Origin: Streptomyces lunaelactis
Lineage (GTDB): Bacteria; Actinomycetota; Actinomycetes; Streptomycetales; Streptomycetaceae
NCBI RefSeq assembly: GCF_003054555.1
Contig: NZ_CP026304.1
Span: 2,852,001-2,916,000 of the forward strand
Length of the DNA stretch: 64,000 nucleotides
Direction of reading: 5' to 3'
Positions 50,517 through 60,372 of the stretch are shown here, piece by piece. Every line of letters starts with the position of its first letter. Positions within the stretch are counted from its first letter, which is position 1. Made by a program: the position numbers and the translations under genes. Under the pieces are notes generated by a model. It had not been told where the DNA came from. It did not search any database and saw only the letters and a program-made list of their open reading frames with translations.

Positions 50517-51953
50517 CTAGAACGGGTCGAACTCGTCGTACTCCTTCTGCACGTCGTCCCGCTCCGCGTCGCGGTCCCGCCGGCGCTGAGCCGCCGGACG
50601 CGGGGCCTCGAGACGGTGATCCTCGCCACGGCGGCCGAGCATCTCCGCGCCCGCCATCATCGTCGGCTCCCAGTCGAAGACGACCGCGTTCTCCTCGGGA
50701 CCGATGGCCACGCCGTCGCCGGCCCTGGCACCGGCCTTCATCAGCTGGTCCTCGACACCGAGGCGGCTGAGACGGTCCGCGAGGTAGCCGACGGCCTCGT
50801 CGTTGTTGAAGTCGGTCTGGCGCACCCAGCGCTCCGGCTTCTCGCCGCGCACGCGGAAGATGCCGTCCTCCTCCTGGTTGACCGTGAAGCCCGCGTCGTC
50901 GACGGCCTTCGGGCGGATGACGATCCTCGTCGCCTCCTCCGTGGGCTTGGCCGCACGCGCCTCCGCGATGATGCCGGCGAGGGCGAAGGACAGCTCCTTC
51001 AGGCCCGTACGAGCGATCGCCGACACCTCGAAGACCTGGTAGCCACGGTCCTCGAGCTCCGGGCGGATCATCTCGGCCAGGTCCTGGCCGTCCGGGATGT
51101 CGATCTTGTTGAGGACGACGAGGCGCGGCCGGTCGTCGAGACCGCCGTACTGCCGCAGCTCCGCCTCGATCACATCGAGGTCGGAGACCGGGTCCCGGTC
51201 GGACTCGAGCGTCGCGGTGTCCAGCACATGCACGAGCACCGAGCAGCGCTCGACATGGCGCAGGAACTCCAGGCCCAGCCCCTTGCCCTGGCTGGCGCCC
51301 GGGATCAGGCCGGGGACGTCGGCGATGGTGTACACGGTCGAGCCCGCCGTGACGACACCCAGGTTCGGTACGAGCGTCGTGAACGGGTAGTCCGCGATCT
51401 TCGGCTTGGCCGCACTGAGTACCGAGATCAGCGACGACTTGCCCGCGCTCGGGTAGCCGACCAGCGCCACATCGGCGACGGTCTTGAGCTCCATGACGAC
51501 GTCACGGGACTCGCCCGGCTCGCCGAGGAGCGCGAAGCCGGGTGCCTTGCGGCGGGCGGAGGCCAGCGCCGCGTTGCCCAGGCCGCCGCGGCCGCCCTGG
51601 CCGGCGATGAAGGTGGTGCCCTGACCGACGAGGTCGGCGAGGACGTTGCCCTCCTTGTCGAGGACGACGGTGCCGTCGGGTACGGGCAGGACCAGGTCCT
51701 GGCCGTCCTTGCCGGAGCGGTTGTCGCCGGCGCCGGGCTGGCCGTTGGTGGCCTTGCGGTGCGGGCTGTGGTGGTATTCGAGCAGCGTGGTCACCGACTG
51801 GTCGACGACCAGGATGACGTCACCGCCACGGCCGCCGTTGCCGCCGTCGGGGCCGCCCAGCGGCTTGAACTTCTCCCGGTGAACGGAGGCGCAGCCGTGG
51901 CCTCCGTTACCCGCGGCGGCATGCAGCTCGACGCGGTCCACGAAGGTGGTCAT
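50517..51953 (-). CDS. obg: Obg-family GTPase
   Basis: Encodes 478 residues. Obg domain ([38 protein letters not shown]), GTPase domain with [11 protein letters not shown] near 167, [16 protein letters not shown] and NKID, then the actinobacterial C-terminal OCT domain ([20 protein letters not shown]) and an acidic tail ending EYDEFDPF. It acts in 50S assembly and, in Streptomyces, in control of aerial growth. It forms the usual rplU-rpmA-obg order, with a hairpin (52003-52040) between rpmA and obg. Confidence 0.97.
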   Translation of the reverse strand: MTTFVDRVELHAAAGNGGHGCASVHREKFKPLGGPDGGNGGRGGDVILVVDQSVTTLLEYHHSPHRKATNGQPGAGDNRSGKDGQDLVLPVPDGTVVLDKEGNVLADLVGQGTTFIAGQGGRGGLGNAALASARRKAPGFALLGEPGESRDVVMELKTVADVALVGYPSAGKSSLISVLSAAKPKIADYPFTTLVPNLGVVTAGSTVYTIADVPGLIPGASQGKGLGLEFLRHVERCSVLVHVLDTATLESDRDPVSDLDVIEAELRQYGGLDDRPRLVVLNKIDIPDGQDLAEMIRPELEDRGYQVFEVSAIARTGLKELSFALAGIIAEARAAKPTEEATRIVIRPKAVDDAGFTVNQEEDGIFRVRGEKPERWVRQTDFNNDEAVGYLADRLSRLGVEDQLMKAGARAGDGVAIGPEENAVVFDWEPTMMAGAEMLGRRGEDHRLEAPRPAAQRRRDRDAERDDVQKEYDEFDPF

Positions 51954-52002
51954 GGGTGTGCCTCCAGTTATGTACGGAATGTCTATCTAGTAACAAGCGA
52001 AA

Positions 52003-52040
52003 GGCGGACCCGCTTCCCGATACGGGAAGCGAGGTCCGCC
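52003..52040 (-). terminator. hairpin between rpmA and obg
   Basis: GGCGGACC-CGCTTCCCG pairs with CGGGAAGCG-a-GGTCCGCC around ATA. It may partly terminate, so that ribosomal proteins exceed Obg. Confidence 0.85.
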
Positions 52041-52073
52041 CTCGCAAAGAAGACCGTTCTGCAGTGACCGAAA

Positions 52074-52331
52074 TTACTCGGCGACCGGAACGATGTTCAC
52101 GACCTTGCGGCCACGGTGGGTGCCGAACTGCACCGCACCGGGGTTCAGCGCGAACAGGGTGTCGTCGCCACCGCGACCGACGCCCGTACCCGGGTGGAAG
52201 TGGGTGCCGCGCTGGCGGACCAGGATTTCACCGGCGAGAACGACCTGACCGCCGAAGCGCTTCACGCCGAGCCGCTGAGCATTGGAATCGCGCCCGTTCC
52301 GAGTGGACGATGCGCCCTTCTTGTGTGCCAT
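52074..52331 (-). CDS. rpmA: 50S ribosomal protein L27
   Basis: Encodes 85 residues starting [20 protein letters not shown], the L27 signature, without the cleaved N-terminal extension found in Firmicutes. Its N-terminal tail reaches the peptidyl transferase centre. The start is ATG and the gene lies 14 nt after rplU. Confidence 0.97.
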   Translation of the reverse strand: MAHKKGASSTRNGRDSNAQRLGVKRFGGQVVLAGEILVRQRGTHFHPGTGVGRGGDDTLFALNPGAVQFGTHRGRKVVNIVPVAE

Positions 52332-52345
52332 GTCTCCTCAGTCCC

Positions 52346-52666
52346 TTACTTCGCAGCCGCGGGGATACCGGTGACCTTGATCGCCGTGTACTGCTGGCGG
52401 TGACCCTGGCGACGGCGGTAGCCGGTCTTGTTCTTGTAGCGAAGGATGTCGATCTTCGCGCCCTTGTGGTGGTCCACGACCTCGGCCGTGACCTTGATAC
52501 CGGCCAGCACCCACGGGTCGCTGGTCACAGCGTCGCCGTCGACAACGAGCAGGGTCGAGAGCTCGACCGTGTCGCCAACCTTGGCAGTGGGAATCTTGTC
52601 AACCTCAACGATGTCGTCAACAGCAACCTTGTGCTGACGACCACCGCTGCGCACGATGGCGTACAC
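52346..52666 (-). CDS. rplU: 50S ribosomal protein L21
   Basis: Encodes 106 residues starting [20 protein letters not shown] and ending in the basic [20 protein letters not shown] region that binds 23S rRNA. GTG 52666 has GAGTGAGA upstream and gives the usual length; the open frame further upstream is not L21-like. The first gene of the rplU-rpmA-obg operon. Confidence 0.97.
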   Translation of the reverse strand: MYAIVRSGGRQHKVAVDDIVEVDKIPTAKVGDTVELSTLLVVDGDAVTSDPWVLAGIKVTAEVVDHHKGAKIDILRYKNKTGYRRRQGHRQQYTAIKVTGIPAAAK

Positions 52667-52753
52667 GCGGATCTCACTCTCGCTCGGAACGGATCCCCTG
52701 AAGCCAGCCGCTCGCACAGGCCGAAGCCTGCGACGATCCGGAAGGATGAGCGG

Positions 52754-52786
52754 CCTCTCCCGACCGGCAGAAACCATCGGGAGGGA
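52754..52786 (-). other. hairpin in the rplU leader
   Basis: CCTCTCCCGA (52754-52763) pairs with TCGGGAGGG (52777-52785) with one G-U pair, about 90 nt upstream of rplU on the minus strand. It could be a processing or autoregulatory structure; no known L21-leader motif can be asserted. Confidence 0.45.
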
Positions 52787-52876
52787 GTTGCTCAGGGGTG
52801 GGCGTGCATGGAAACACACCGAGGGTCAAGGTTACGGGGGCCCGCGCAAGGGGTCAAACCGGGGTCCGCACTCTCA

Positions 52877-52917
52877 TGAACGCCTGGCGTCAGGTCATGT
52901 GAACCCCTGGCGTCAGC
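52877..52917. repeat. two 18-bp direct repeats in a divergent promoter region
   Basis: TGAACGCCTGGCGTCAGG (52877-52894) and TGAACCCCTGGCGTCAGC (52900-52917) are 23 bp apart. The first contains the inverted element CCTG-gcgt-CAGG. They lie between rplU and the divergent gene at 52958 and look like a paired operator. Confidence 0.65.
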
Positions 52918-52957
52918 CCCTGGTACGAGGGGGCTCCTCGCTGTTCAATGAGCGCTC

Positions 52958-54808
52958 GTGTCCTTTCGTTCCCTGATCACCCTGCCTCGTATGCTCCGCC
53001 ACGGCTCGTCCGTGGGCACGGATCTGCCGCCGGACGAGGCCGTGAGCGTCGACGCACCCACCGAACCGATGCGTGCCGCTCTCGCCGCGGCCGCCGCGGG
53101 CGACCACCGGCCGGCCCGTGAGCTGCTCGCGGCGACCCGGCTCGGCGCGGAGTGGGAACGCCGCAGCGAGTACGTCGCCGAGCTGGCCGGCGCCGCCCTG
53201 CGCAACCCGGGCTGGCTGGACGCCTGGCTCGCCGAGTCGCCCGAGGACCCCGACGCCGTACTGGTCAAGGCGGACCTCTGCATCGACCGGGCGTGGGAGA
53301 TCCGTACCGGGGCCCGCGCCAAGGATGTGTCGCAGGACCAGTTCCAGGCCTTCTTCACGCTGCTCGACGACGCCGCTCCGGTGATCAGCCGCGCCGCTGA
53401 TCTCAACCCGGCCGATCCGGTCCCGTGGCGCGTCGCGCTGACCCACGCGCTGGGCAGTCAGGCCCCGCGCGATGTGTTCGACGCGTACTGGGCGGAGGCC
53501 GTCGCCCGCGCCCCGCACCACTACGGCTGCCATGCGACCGCGCTGCAGTATCTGTGCGCCAAGTGGTACGGCTCGCACGAGGAGATGTTCGACTTCGCCG
53601 AGCGGGCCGCCGAGAACGCGCTGCCAGGGTCGAAACTGCACGCGCTGCCGCTGCTCGCCGCCATCGAGTACGAGGTGGTGTCCGACGACTCCACCGCGGA
53701 CGGTCCGATCGGCCGCGACCGGATCGATGCGGCCGCCGCCCGCGCGCTGGAGCTCTCGGGCTGGTACGCGCCGGGCGACCCCGAGGCCGCCGGCTTCCGC
53801 AATCACCTGGCGCTGATGCTGATCCTCGCCGAGCGCTGGACCGAGGCACTCGACGTCTTCCGGGCGATCGGCGTGCACGCGCGCCGGTTCCCCTGGGCGT
53901 ACGTCGGCGAGAGCCGCAAGGAGTTCCTGGAGTTCCGGCTGGGCGTACGGATGCAGGTCGCGTCCCAGACGCCGTTCTTCGGACGCCCGCCGCAGCCCGC
54001 GGCTCCGGCGGCCGCTCCCGGCTCCGTCCCCGCGCCGCGCTCGCTCGCGATAGCCGCCGCGCCGCCCCATGAGGTCGCCGAGGCCGCGCTGATGTGCGGT
54101 GTCTCGCTCCGTATCGCGCCCGCACGGTCTTCGATGAGTTACGTCGAGCTGGTCCCCGACCCCTCCCCCGGCAGACGCGCGACCCTCGCCGCCGGCGAGG
54201 AGCTGCTGACGGCGGCCGCCGACAACTTCACCACCGGCGAGAAGTGGCCCGCCCTGGTCCTTCGCCGCACCGCCGACCGCTACGGCTTCACCCTCTTCCA
54301 CAAGGGCAAGGCGCGCGCCAGGCACCTGTGGGACCCGACCGCCCCGGTCACCGACCACGCCGAGGCCGCTGCCACGGCGCAGGCACTCGCCGCCGTCTTC
54401 CCGGTCCCGGACCCGCGCCCGCTGGTCACCCTGCTGCGCGGCACGAACAGCCCGGCCGAGCGCCAGTCGGAGCTGGTGGCCGCGCTCGGGCTGCCCCCGA
54501 TCCCGGCCGGCTTCGGCGAGCGCGACGAGATACTGGCCGGGCTCGACGGTGCCCAACTCCTCGCCCGCCGCGGGGTGTTCAAGGGCATCAGGGACACCAT
54601 GTCGACCGACCTGGGCTCCCCCGCCTTCCCGGTTCCCCGCCCGAGGCGCTGGTGGGTCCTGCGTATGGCGGGGCTGGTGCTCCTCGTCCCGGCGGCGGCA
54701 TTCGCCTGGTGGTCACCGGACGTGGGCTGGTACCGCACGATCGTCCCGACGGCGGCGGCGGTGTACCTGGCGCTGCAGCTCCGGACGGCCTGGGCCCAAA
54801 GGCGCTGA
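52958..54808 (+). CDS. large conserved hypothetical protein, TPR-like, membrane-anchored
   Basis: Encodes 616 residues. The first 320 are helical with TPR-like repeats (ARELLAATRLGAEWERRSEY, WRVALTHALGSQAPRDVFDA, NHLALMLILAERWTEALDVF), similar to DUF4034-type proteins. A Pro/Ala linker and an alpha/beta domain follow, and the end has two membrane spans (WWVLRMAGLVLLVPAAAFAW, IVPTAAAVYLALQL). The GTG start has GAGCGCTC but no clear Shine-Dalgarno. It is transcribed away from rplU. Function unknown. Confidence 0.8.
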   Translation: MSFRSLITLPRMLRHGSSVGTDLPPDEAVSVDAPTEPMRAALAAAAAGDHRPARELLAATRLGAEWERRSEYVAELAGAALRNPGWLDAWLAESPEDPDAVLVKADLCIDRAWEIRTGARAKDVSQDQFQAFFTLLDDAAPVISRAADLNPADPVPWRVALTHALGSQAPRDVFDAYWAEAVARAPHHYGCHATALQYLCAKWYGSHEEMFDFAERAAENALPGSKLHALPLLAAIEYEVVSDDSTADGPIGRDRIDAAAARALELSGWYAPGDPEAAGFRNHLALMLILAERWTEALDVFRAIGVHARRFPWAYVGESRKEFLEFRLGVRMQVASQTPFFGRPPQPAAPAAAPGSVPAPRSLAIAAAPPHEVAEAALMCGVSLRIAPARSSMSYVELVPDPSPGRRATLAAGEELLTAAADNFTTGEKWPALVLRRTADRYGFTLFHKGKARARHLWDPTAPVTDHAEAAATAQALAAVFPVPDPRPLVTLLRGTNSPAERQSELVAALGLPPIPAGFGERDEILAGLDGAQLLARRGVFKGIRDTMSTDLGSPAFPVPRPRRWWVLRMAGLVLLVPAAAFAWWSPDVGWYRTIVPTAAAVYLALQLRTAWAQRR

Positions 54809-54863
54809 ACCCGCGCGGGGCCGTATGCTCGCCGGGCTAAGCCGCGCACCGGAAGGCAGAACA

Positions 54864-55460
54864 GTGAATTACAGGGTCCAGCCCACCGCCCAGGTCGACG
54901 AGAGCGCCGAGATCGGCGCCGGGAGCAGCGTCTGGGAGCTCGCTCAGATCCGCGAGGGCGCCCGCCTCGGTGAGGGCTGCGTCATCGGGCGTGGTGCCTA
55001 CGTCGGCACCGGCGTCAGGATGGGCGACAACTGCAAGCTGCAGAACTACGCGCTGGTCTACGAGCCCGCCGAGCTCGGCGACGGTGTCTTCATCGGGCCC
55101 GCCGTGGTGCTCACCAATGACCACAACCCGCGCTCGGTGGCCCCCGACGGCACCCAGAAGCGCGGCGGCGACTGGGAGGCCGTCGGCGTGAAGATCGCCG
55201 ATGGCGCCTCGCTCGGCGCGCGCTCGGTATGTGTGGCGCCGGTACGGATCGGGCGCTGGTCCATGGTCGCGGCGGGCGCCGTCGTCACCAAGGACGTGCC
55301 CGACTTCGCGCTGGTCGTCGGCGTGCCCGCGCGGCAGATCGGCTGGGTCGGCAAGGCCGGGGTCAAGCTGGTCGAGCGTGAGGCCGGGCTGTGGGAGTGC
55401 CCGCAGACCGGCGAGCTGTACGACGAGAAGGACGACCTGCTCGCCGAGCGGGCAGGCTGA
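54864..55460 (+). CDS. left-handed beta-helix acyltransferase (sugar N-acetyltransferase type)
   Basis: Encodes 198 residues with hexapeptide repeats throughout (AEIGAGSSVWELAQIREGAR, VGTGVRMGDNCKLQNYALVY, DGVFIGPAVVLTNDHNPRSV) and a C-terminal VVGVPARQIGWVG. This is the WbpD/WlbB-like group that acetylates UDP-amino sugars; DHN in LTNDHNPR carries the likely catalytic His. GTG 54864 follows GGAAGG. It belongs with the ManNAcA-type genes at 60-61 kb in function, but it is on the opposite strand. Confidence 0.88.
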   Translation: MNYRVQPTAQVDESAEIGAGSSVWELAQIREGARLGEGCVIGRGAYVGTGVRMGDNCKLQNYALVYEPAELGDGVFIGPAVVLTNDHNPRSVAPDGTQKRGGDWEAVGVKIADGASLGARSVCVAPVRIGRWSMVAAGAVVTKDVPDFALVVGVPARQIGWVGKAGVKLVEREAGLWECPQTGELYDEKDDLLAERAG

Positions 55461-55481
55461 AGCCCGGGACACACGGGCACG

Positions 55482-55519
55482 GTCTGAGGGCCTCGGCCAT
55501 CTGAGAAAGGCCCTCAGAC
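55482..55519. terminator. bidirectional terminator overlapping a stop codon
   Basis: GTCTGAGGGCCT (55482-55493) pairs perfectly with AGGCCCTCAGAC (55508-55519). The right arm includes the stop codon (55514-55516) of the convergent gene. Confidence 0.85.
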
Positions 55520-56650
55520 GCGAGCCCAGGCCTCCAGGGCAAGGCCCGACTCCGCCTTCTGCCGGGCCACCCGCAGCGTCCCGTCGGTACCGAACGCCGC
55601 CATCACGATCCTGCCCCGGCCGTCGATCGCCAGCGCCGGAGCGCCTGCGCACGGTTCTCCCGTGAGGGTCCAGGAGCATTCGAGGGACTCGTGTTCGGTC
55701 GGGTAGGCGGCGAGGGCAGGGCGACCGGTGGCGGCGTCACGGCGGGCGAGGATCGTGCAGTCGTTGCCTTCGACCGGTGTACGCAGCAGGGCGACCGGAC
55801 CGGTGCCCGTACCGGTGCCGAGAGTGATCGGCTCCTTGGTGGACGGGCGCCAGGCGCGGGCCATGTGGTCGTCCGCGTCGTGCCAGAAGTGGGTGAGCCG
55901 ATTGCCGCCTGTGCGTTCCGCGGTGAGGGAGTCGGGCGCAGCGCCGGCCGGTATGTCCTCGGCGCGCTGAAAGTCCATGCCCGCCGTCTCCTGCTCCCAG
56001 CGAATGATGCCGTCCGCCGTCGTGGCCAGGATTTCCATGAGGCCCTCGGAAGTGGTCGAAGCGGAGACCGTACCGAGCACCCCCTTGCCCTTGAGATCAG
56101 CCCATTTGCCCCACCTGCCCGACGACCCCTGGCTGCGCCCGCAGACGCCTGCGCATGCGTTACGGACGAAGACATGGAGCGAGCCCTGCGCGTTCACTAC
56201 TCCCGAGGGGAGACCTATCTGCTCTGCCAGGTCCGGGTCTCTCGGATACGGGGTGCCGAGCGGGTGCCAGTCGCGCACCGCGAGGCCCGACTGGTACTGG
56301 AGGGCGTGCACCACATCGACTCCGGTGCGGCCGTCCGCCAGGCGAGCGCGCCGCAGACCCAGCAGATGGACATAACCGTCGGCACCTTGGGCTATGGAGA
56401 GATACGGCAGCACGCCGGGAGCGGGAATCAGGTCGGGGCCGGACCATTCCGGGCCGCCGGGGCGAGTCTCGGTCCACCGCAGGACGCCTTCGGTCGTCGG
56501 GGCGTACGCCGTGAGCCTGCCGTCCTTGCCTCTCAGCAGCCAGCCGGTGGTCGCCGGGAGGGTTGTGTCCGAAGGCGGTGTCGCGGCGGCATTACGGCGC
56601 TGCGGCGCATCGAGCTGACCCTTGGATTTCCGTGCGGACCAGACCGCCAT
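55514..56650 (-). CDS. beta-propeller-like hypothetical protein
   Basis: Encodes 378 residues in about seven similar blocks with W and DG(R/Y/I/T) turns: LLRGKDGRLTAYAPTTEGVL, IAQGADGYVHLLGLRRARLA, VVNAQGSLHVFVRNAC, ATTADGIIRWEQETAGMDFQ, ALAIDGRGRIVMAAFGTDGT. This is the PLL/tachylectin-like propeller pattern, often carbohydrate-binding. No signal peptide is visible, so it may act in the cytoplasm or be exported by another route. It lies at the end of the glycosyltransferase operon. A sugar-binding role is inferred from context. Confidence 0.75.
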   Translation of the reverse strand: MAVWSARKSKGQLDAPQRRNAAATPPSDTTLPATTGWLLRGKDGRLTAYAPTTEGVLRWTETRPGGPEWSGPDLIPAPGVLPYLSIAQGADGYVHLLGLRRARLADGRTGVDVVHALQYQSGLAVRDWHPLGTPYPRDPDLAEQIGLPSGVVNAQGSLHVFVRNACAGVCGRSQGSSGRWGKWADLKGKGVLGTVSASTTSEGLMEILATTADGIIRWEQETAGMDFQRAEDIPAGAAPDSLTAERTGGNRLTHFWHDADDHMARAWRPSTKEPITLGTGTGTGPVALLRTPVEGNDCTILARRDAATGRPALAAYPTEHESLECSWTLTGEPCAGAPALAIDGRGRIVMAAFGTDGTLRVARQKAESGLALEAWARV

Positions 56651-56742
56651 GACTCAGCCCCGACCTTTCCTTTTTCCGTGCCGCAGAGCGCGTCGCTAGC
56701 ATTCGTGCAGGTTGGGCAGGCACCGCGCCGGCCTCGTACGGG

Positions 56743-58890
56743 CTACACCTCGTCGGACAGCAACAGCCTGTCGAACTCCAGGCCCACCACTGACCAGTCC
56801 CACGTCGACAGCGAATGCTTCGCCGCGCTCGCCGTCGCCGTGCGCCAATTCTCCTCCGAGCCGGTCAGCGCCAGGATCCGCTCGGCGGCCTCCTCCGGCG
56901 TCGTGACGATCCAGTCGGCCGGGAACAGCGTGCGGGCGCCGTTCGCCTTGTCTGCGAAGAACGGCCAGTCACGGACCACCGGGAGCGCCCCACTGGCGGC
57001 GCCCTCAACAAGGCCGCAGTGGAAGGACTCGCGAACCGAGCTGCTGAGTATCACACCGACCTTGGTGAGCGCCCCGGGAACGTCGTCGGTGCGGCCGATG
57101 AGATCCACCGCACCTGTCGCTGTCAGCTCATCCAGGTCCCGCTGGAGAAGGTCGTCGTAGTCGCGAGCGGCCCGACTGGCCTTGCGGTCAAGGCCGTCGC
57201 CCACGACGACCATGCGGTAGCGCTCGTCGTGCCCGCGCAGGATCCGCAGAACGTCCAGGGCCCAGCGCGGGTCCTTCGCGACAGCGCTCACACCGACAAG
57301 GCCGAGTGTGAAGCGGGCATCCGGGCTCGCCTTTTCCAGCTGGAAGCGCTCCAGGAACATCGCGTTGGCGATGACGTGCAGCTCGGGAGCGGCCGGCTCA
57401 CTCAGCGGCGGCAGCAAGTCCACGGTCAGATCGCGCAGATGGTCGCCGACGAAGACCACATCGTCGACGCGGGTGAAGTCCACCAGATGCGGCCAGAAAG
57501 TGAAGGCCTCATAGCTGTGCAGCCGTACGACCATGCGTGTCGTGCCCGGGTCGACCAACGAGAAGATCGCGGAGGCGTTGGTGGCCCAGTCGACGAAGAC
57601 GGTGTCCGCCCAGTCCAGATGTGGGCGCAGGGCGTGCTCGACCTGGGTGCCGAAGCGGCGCTGGCCCCCGAGGAGGTGCTCCATCATCCGCTGGCCACCA
57701 CGGGCCAGCGGACGGATCTCGTCGTCTTCCTTGAGGTCGAGGAAGCGGATCTCCACACCGGGGTGGCCGGCGTATCGGTCCATGATCGGCTGGAGGAAGT
57801 TCGCGTTCGAGTACGTCGTCACGAGCAGCCGCATCGGGCGGTCGGCCGGCGGCGTCGCGGCAGGCAGCTCACGCCCGCGCGGCGCGGACAGCGCGGCGAA
57901 GGCGGTGCTGTCCCGGAACGGCGCCAGGTACCCGGCCGTATCGGTCATGAGGGGGGACGACAGCCCGTCGAAGTGAATCGCCCGGTGGAAGGCGAGCGTC
58001 AGAGCCGATGACAGAAGCTCGGCGGCGCGCTTGGGGTCGCCCTTCTTGTACCGCTCGTCGGCGAGGGCGAGGGCGGCCTTGACGGCGCGCGCCCGGCCCT
58101 TGAGGTCGTCATGGCCTCGGCCGATGTCCCGGCGTGCGGCATCGACGAGCAGCTCAGCCTGGAGTGCGCGGTCGGCCATCCGCTCGGCGGCAGAGTGCAG
58201 CACTATCACCGAGCCGGCTCTGCGGCCGCCCTTGGCCATGCTGTGGCTGACCCGCTTGGCCAGCCTGGCGCGGACCCCGTCGGGCAAGCGCGGCGCGGAG
58301 ACAGCGGACCGCCAGACCTTCGCGCCGACCGCGTTACGCATGACGGTGGGCGAAGTGGCGCGGTGGTACAGGCCGTTGGCGCCCAAGCGGGCCAACCGCT
58401 TGGTGCGCCGGGCTGCGATCACCGCGGACGGCAGCGTGTGGAACGCGTCTCGCAAGGCGTAGTGTCCGGGGCGCGCCTGGCGGTCCGCGACCGCCTTGAG
58501 CGCGGGCGCAATACCGAAGACCGCGTCGGCCCTGCGGTTGCGCTGGGACAGCCGCCAGACCGTGTAGACGGCGCCGGCGTCGAGGGCGACCAGCACTTGC
58601 GCCTTGCGGGCGTGGCCGCGCACCCAGCGGTCGCGCTCGACATGCCGCCAGACACGGCGGGGCGCAGCGCCCTTGGAGATGCGCCGGACGAACGCCTCGC
58701 CGTGCGCGGCCTCCGCGCCCTCGGGCAGTGACCGGATCCCGGCCAGTGTCAGGCCGTCGGAGTCGATGTCAGCAGATTCGAAGAGGCCGGCGAGCCGGAC
58801 CGTCGCACCGGCCGCCCGGAACTTCTCGAGCGACGCCTTGAGAAGCGCAGGCTGCGGAACGTGGCCTGCGATCAGGAGCACCTGGGTCAT
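56743..58890 (-). CDS. large GT-B glycosyltransferase
   Basis: Encodes 715 residues. The N-terminal 350 are of unclear fold, starting MTQVLLIAGHVPQPALLKAS, with a basic middle. The C-terminal half is GT4-like: MRLLVTTYSNANFLQPIMDR near 350, ARFTLGLVGVSAVAKDPRWA, and VILSSSVRESFHCGLVEGAA with the acidic acceptor pattern. It overlaps the next gene upstream by 4 nt (ATGA). It probably extends a cell-wall glycopolymer. Confidence 0.83.
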   Translation of the reverse strand: MTQVLLIAGHVPQPALLKASLEKFRAAGATVRLAGLFESADIDSDGLTLAGIRSLPEGAEAAHGEAFVRRISKGAAPRRVWRHVERDRWVRGHARKAQVLVALDAGAVYTVWRLSQRNRRADAVFGIAPALKAVADRQARPGHYALRDAFHTLPSAVIAARRTKRLARLGANGLYHRATSPTVMRNAVGAKVWRSAVSAPRLPDGVRARLAKRVSHSMAKGGRRAGSVIVLHSAAERMADRALQAELLVDAARRDIGRGHDDLKGRARAVKAALALADERYKKGDPKRAAELLSSALTLAFHRAIHFDGLSSPLMTDTAGYLAPFRDSTAFAALSAPRGRELPAATPPADRPMRLLVTTYSNANFLQPIMDRYAGHPGVEIRFLDLKEDDEIRPLARGGQRMMEHLLGGQRRFGTQVEHALRPHLDWADTVFVDWATNASAIFSLVDPGTTRMVVRLHSYEAFTFWPHLVDFTRVDDVVFVGDHLRDLTVDLLPPLSEPAAPELHVIANAMFLERFQLEKASPDARFTLGLVGVSAVAKDPRWALDVLRILRGHDERYRMVVVGDGLDRKASRAARDYDDLLQRDLDELTATGAVDLIGRTDDVPGALTKVGVILSSSVRESFHCGLVEGAASGALPVVRDWPFFADKANGARTLFPADWIVTTPEEAAERILALTGSEENWRTATASAAKHSLSTWDWSVVGLEFDRLLLSDEV

Positions 58891-60281
58891 GCGGGGAGGC
58901 CCTCCACCTCGTTGGTCCTCACGGACCCGGACGAACGTCCTGACTCAACCAGTTCCGCGAGGTGGCGCACCGCCGGGCCCATCAGGGCATCCCTCGCGTA
59001 CTGCGCGGCATGCGTACGGGCCTCGGCCCGCTCCTCGTCGGTCGCCTCGAAGGCGATCCGCGCGGCCGTCGAGTACAGGTTGGCGAGCTTGTCCGTGTCG
59101 AACCCCGCTGCACCGGTCCACAGCGGGTGCCCGTCCATCACAGTGGTCGCGTCGTGCTCCACCTTGTGCGCGGACATCACCGGCAGGCCTGTCGCCATGT
59201 ACTCGTACACCTTCCCCGACGTCATGTACTTGCCCCCCATGATCATGAGCAGGAGTACGTCCCAGGAAGCAAAGATCTCCGGCACCTCGGCCTTGGGGGC
59301 CGGGCCCCCGAAGCTGACTCCGTCCCCCTCGGCCTGCCGGATCAGCTCTATGTGGGCATTCGCTTCGCGATGTGCGCCGGACCCGATCTGGCCGCGGATC
59401 TCCAGCCGGGAGCGGGCCATCAGCGGATCGCGATCCCGGGCGATCCGCCAGCCGTCGATCACGGCCTTGAGGAACTGCGGCGGCGAGGTGACCACGCCCA
59501 GGTGCCCGAAGACCAGTCCGGTCTCGTGGTCGGGCTTGCGCGTCTCGGCCGGGACGCTGTCCGCGTCATAGCCATTGCGTACGACGTGGATCCGCGAAGC
59601 GAGGTCCGGGTACCGGTCGCGGTACCACTCGGCGATGGGGTCATTGACCAGCCACAGCGATACGGCGTTCTCAAGGACCTTGCGCTCCCACTTCCCGGAC
59701 ACCGAGTCCTTGGTGAACGCCTCGCCGCCGTCGACCACGTCAACCGACCAGCCGTCGCGGAAGTCGATGGCGTACGGGACGCGGTGGGTCTCCCAGAGCT
59801 TCAGCGCGGCCGACATGGTGACGTACGGAACACAGGTGGCGAGCACCAGATCGGCAGGCTTCTCGCGATGCAGCCGCAGCACGGCCTTCTCGAGGTCAGG
59901 TCGCCAGCCGCCGTAAATCGGTTCGGGGAAGAGCTTCATGCCCTTCTCCCGGTACTTCGCGGCCCAGCCGCCCGGGTGCAGCGCGCGGGACTCGGAGAAC
60001 TTGCGGAGGTCCGTCTCCAGATCTTCCCGTACAAGAGGCAGCTCGACGATGCGGACCCGGGGGTCGACGCGCTCGGAGAGGGTGTGGTCGAGACCGAAGT
60101 CACGTTCCCACGACTTCTGCTGAATGGTCACCACGGTGACGTCCCAGCCCTGATCGACGAACTGGTTCGCTGTCTCGCGCATCCGGTAGGCACAGCTCTT
60201 CGCAGCGGGCGGAAACCCGATCGCGAGATAGATCAGATGTTTGCGAGAACGCTTTGGAGGAAGGGAGAGAGACACCCTCAA
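58887..60281 (-). CDS. GT4-family glycosyltransferase
   Basis: Encodes up to 464 residues: HLIYLAIGFPPAAKSCAYRM (the N-terminal glycine-type loop), GLVFGHLGVVTSPPQFLKAV near 290 and TSGKVYEYMATGLPVMSAHK near 385, typical of the GT4 nucleotide-binding site. Start uncertain: TTG 60281 or GTG 60275, neither with a clear Shine-Dalgarno, so the transcript may be leaderless. It is the first gene of a sub-operon; the 91-nt gap to the dehydrogenase gene holds no other feature. Confidence 0.85.
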   Translation of the reverse strand: MRVSLSLPPKRSRKHLIYLAIGFPPAAKSCAYRMRETANQFVDQGWDVTVVTIQQKSWERDFGLDHTLSERVDPRVRIVELPLVREDLETDLRKFSESRALHPGGWAAKYREKGMKLFPEPIYGGWRPDLEKAVLRLHREKPADLVLATCVPYVTMSAALKLWETHRVPYAIDFRDGWSVDVVDGGEAFTKDSVSGKWERKVLENAVSLWLVNDPIAEWYRDRYPDLASRIHVVRNGYDADSVPAETRKPDHETGLVFGHLGVVTSPPQFLKAVIDGWRIARDRDPLMARSRLEIRGQIGSGAHREANAHIELIRQAEGDGVSFGGPAPKAEVPEIFASWDVLLLMIMGGKYMTSGKVYEYMATGLPVMSAHKVEHDATTVMDGHPLWTGAAGFDTDKLANLYSTAARIAFEATDEERAEARTHAAQYARDALMGPAVRHLAELVESGRSSGSVRTNEVEGLPA

Positions 60282-60372
60282 ACGCTAGCATGATTGGACT
60301 ACTCGCCTCCCAACAGGTGGTGCCCTCGGCCCCTGCCGCCAAGGGCACCACGCGTACGGACGTGCAACGAAG

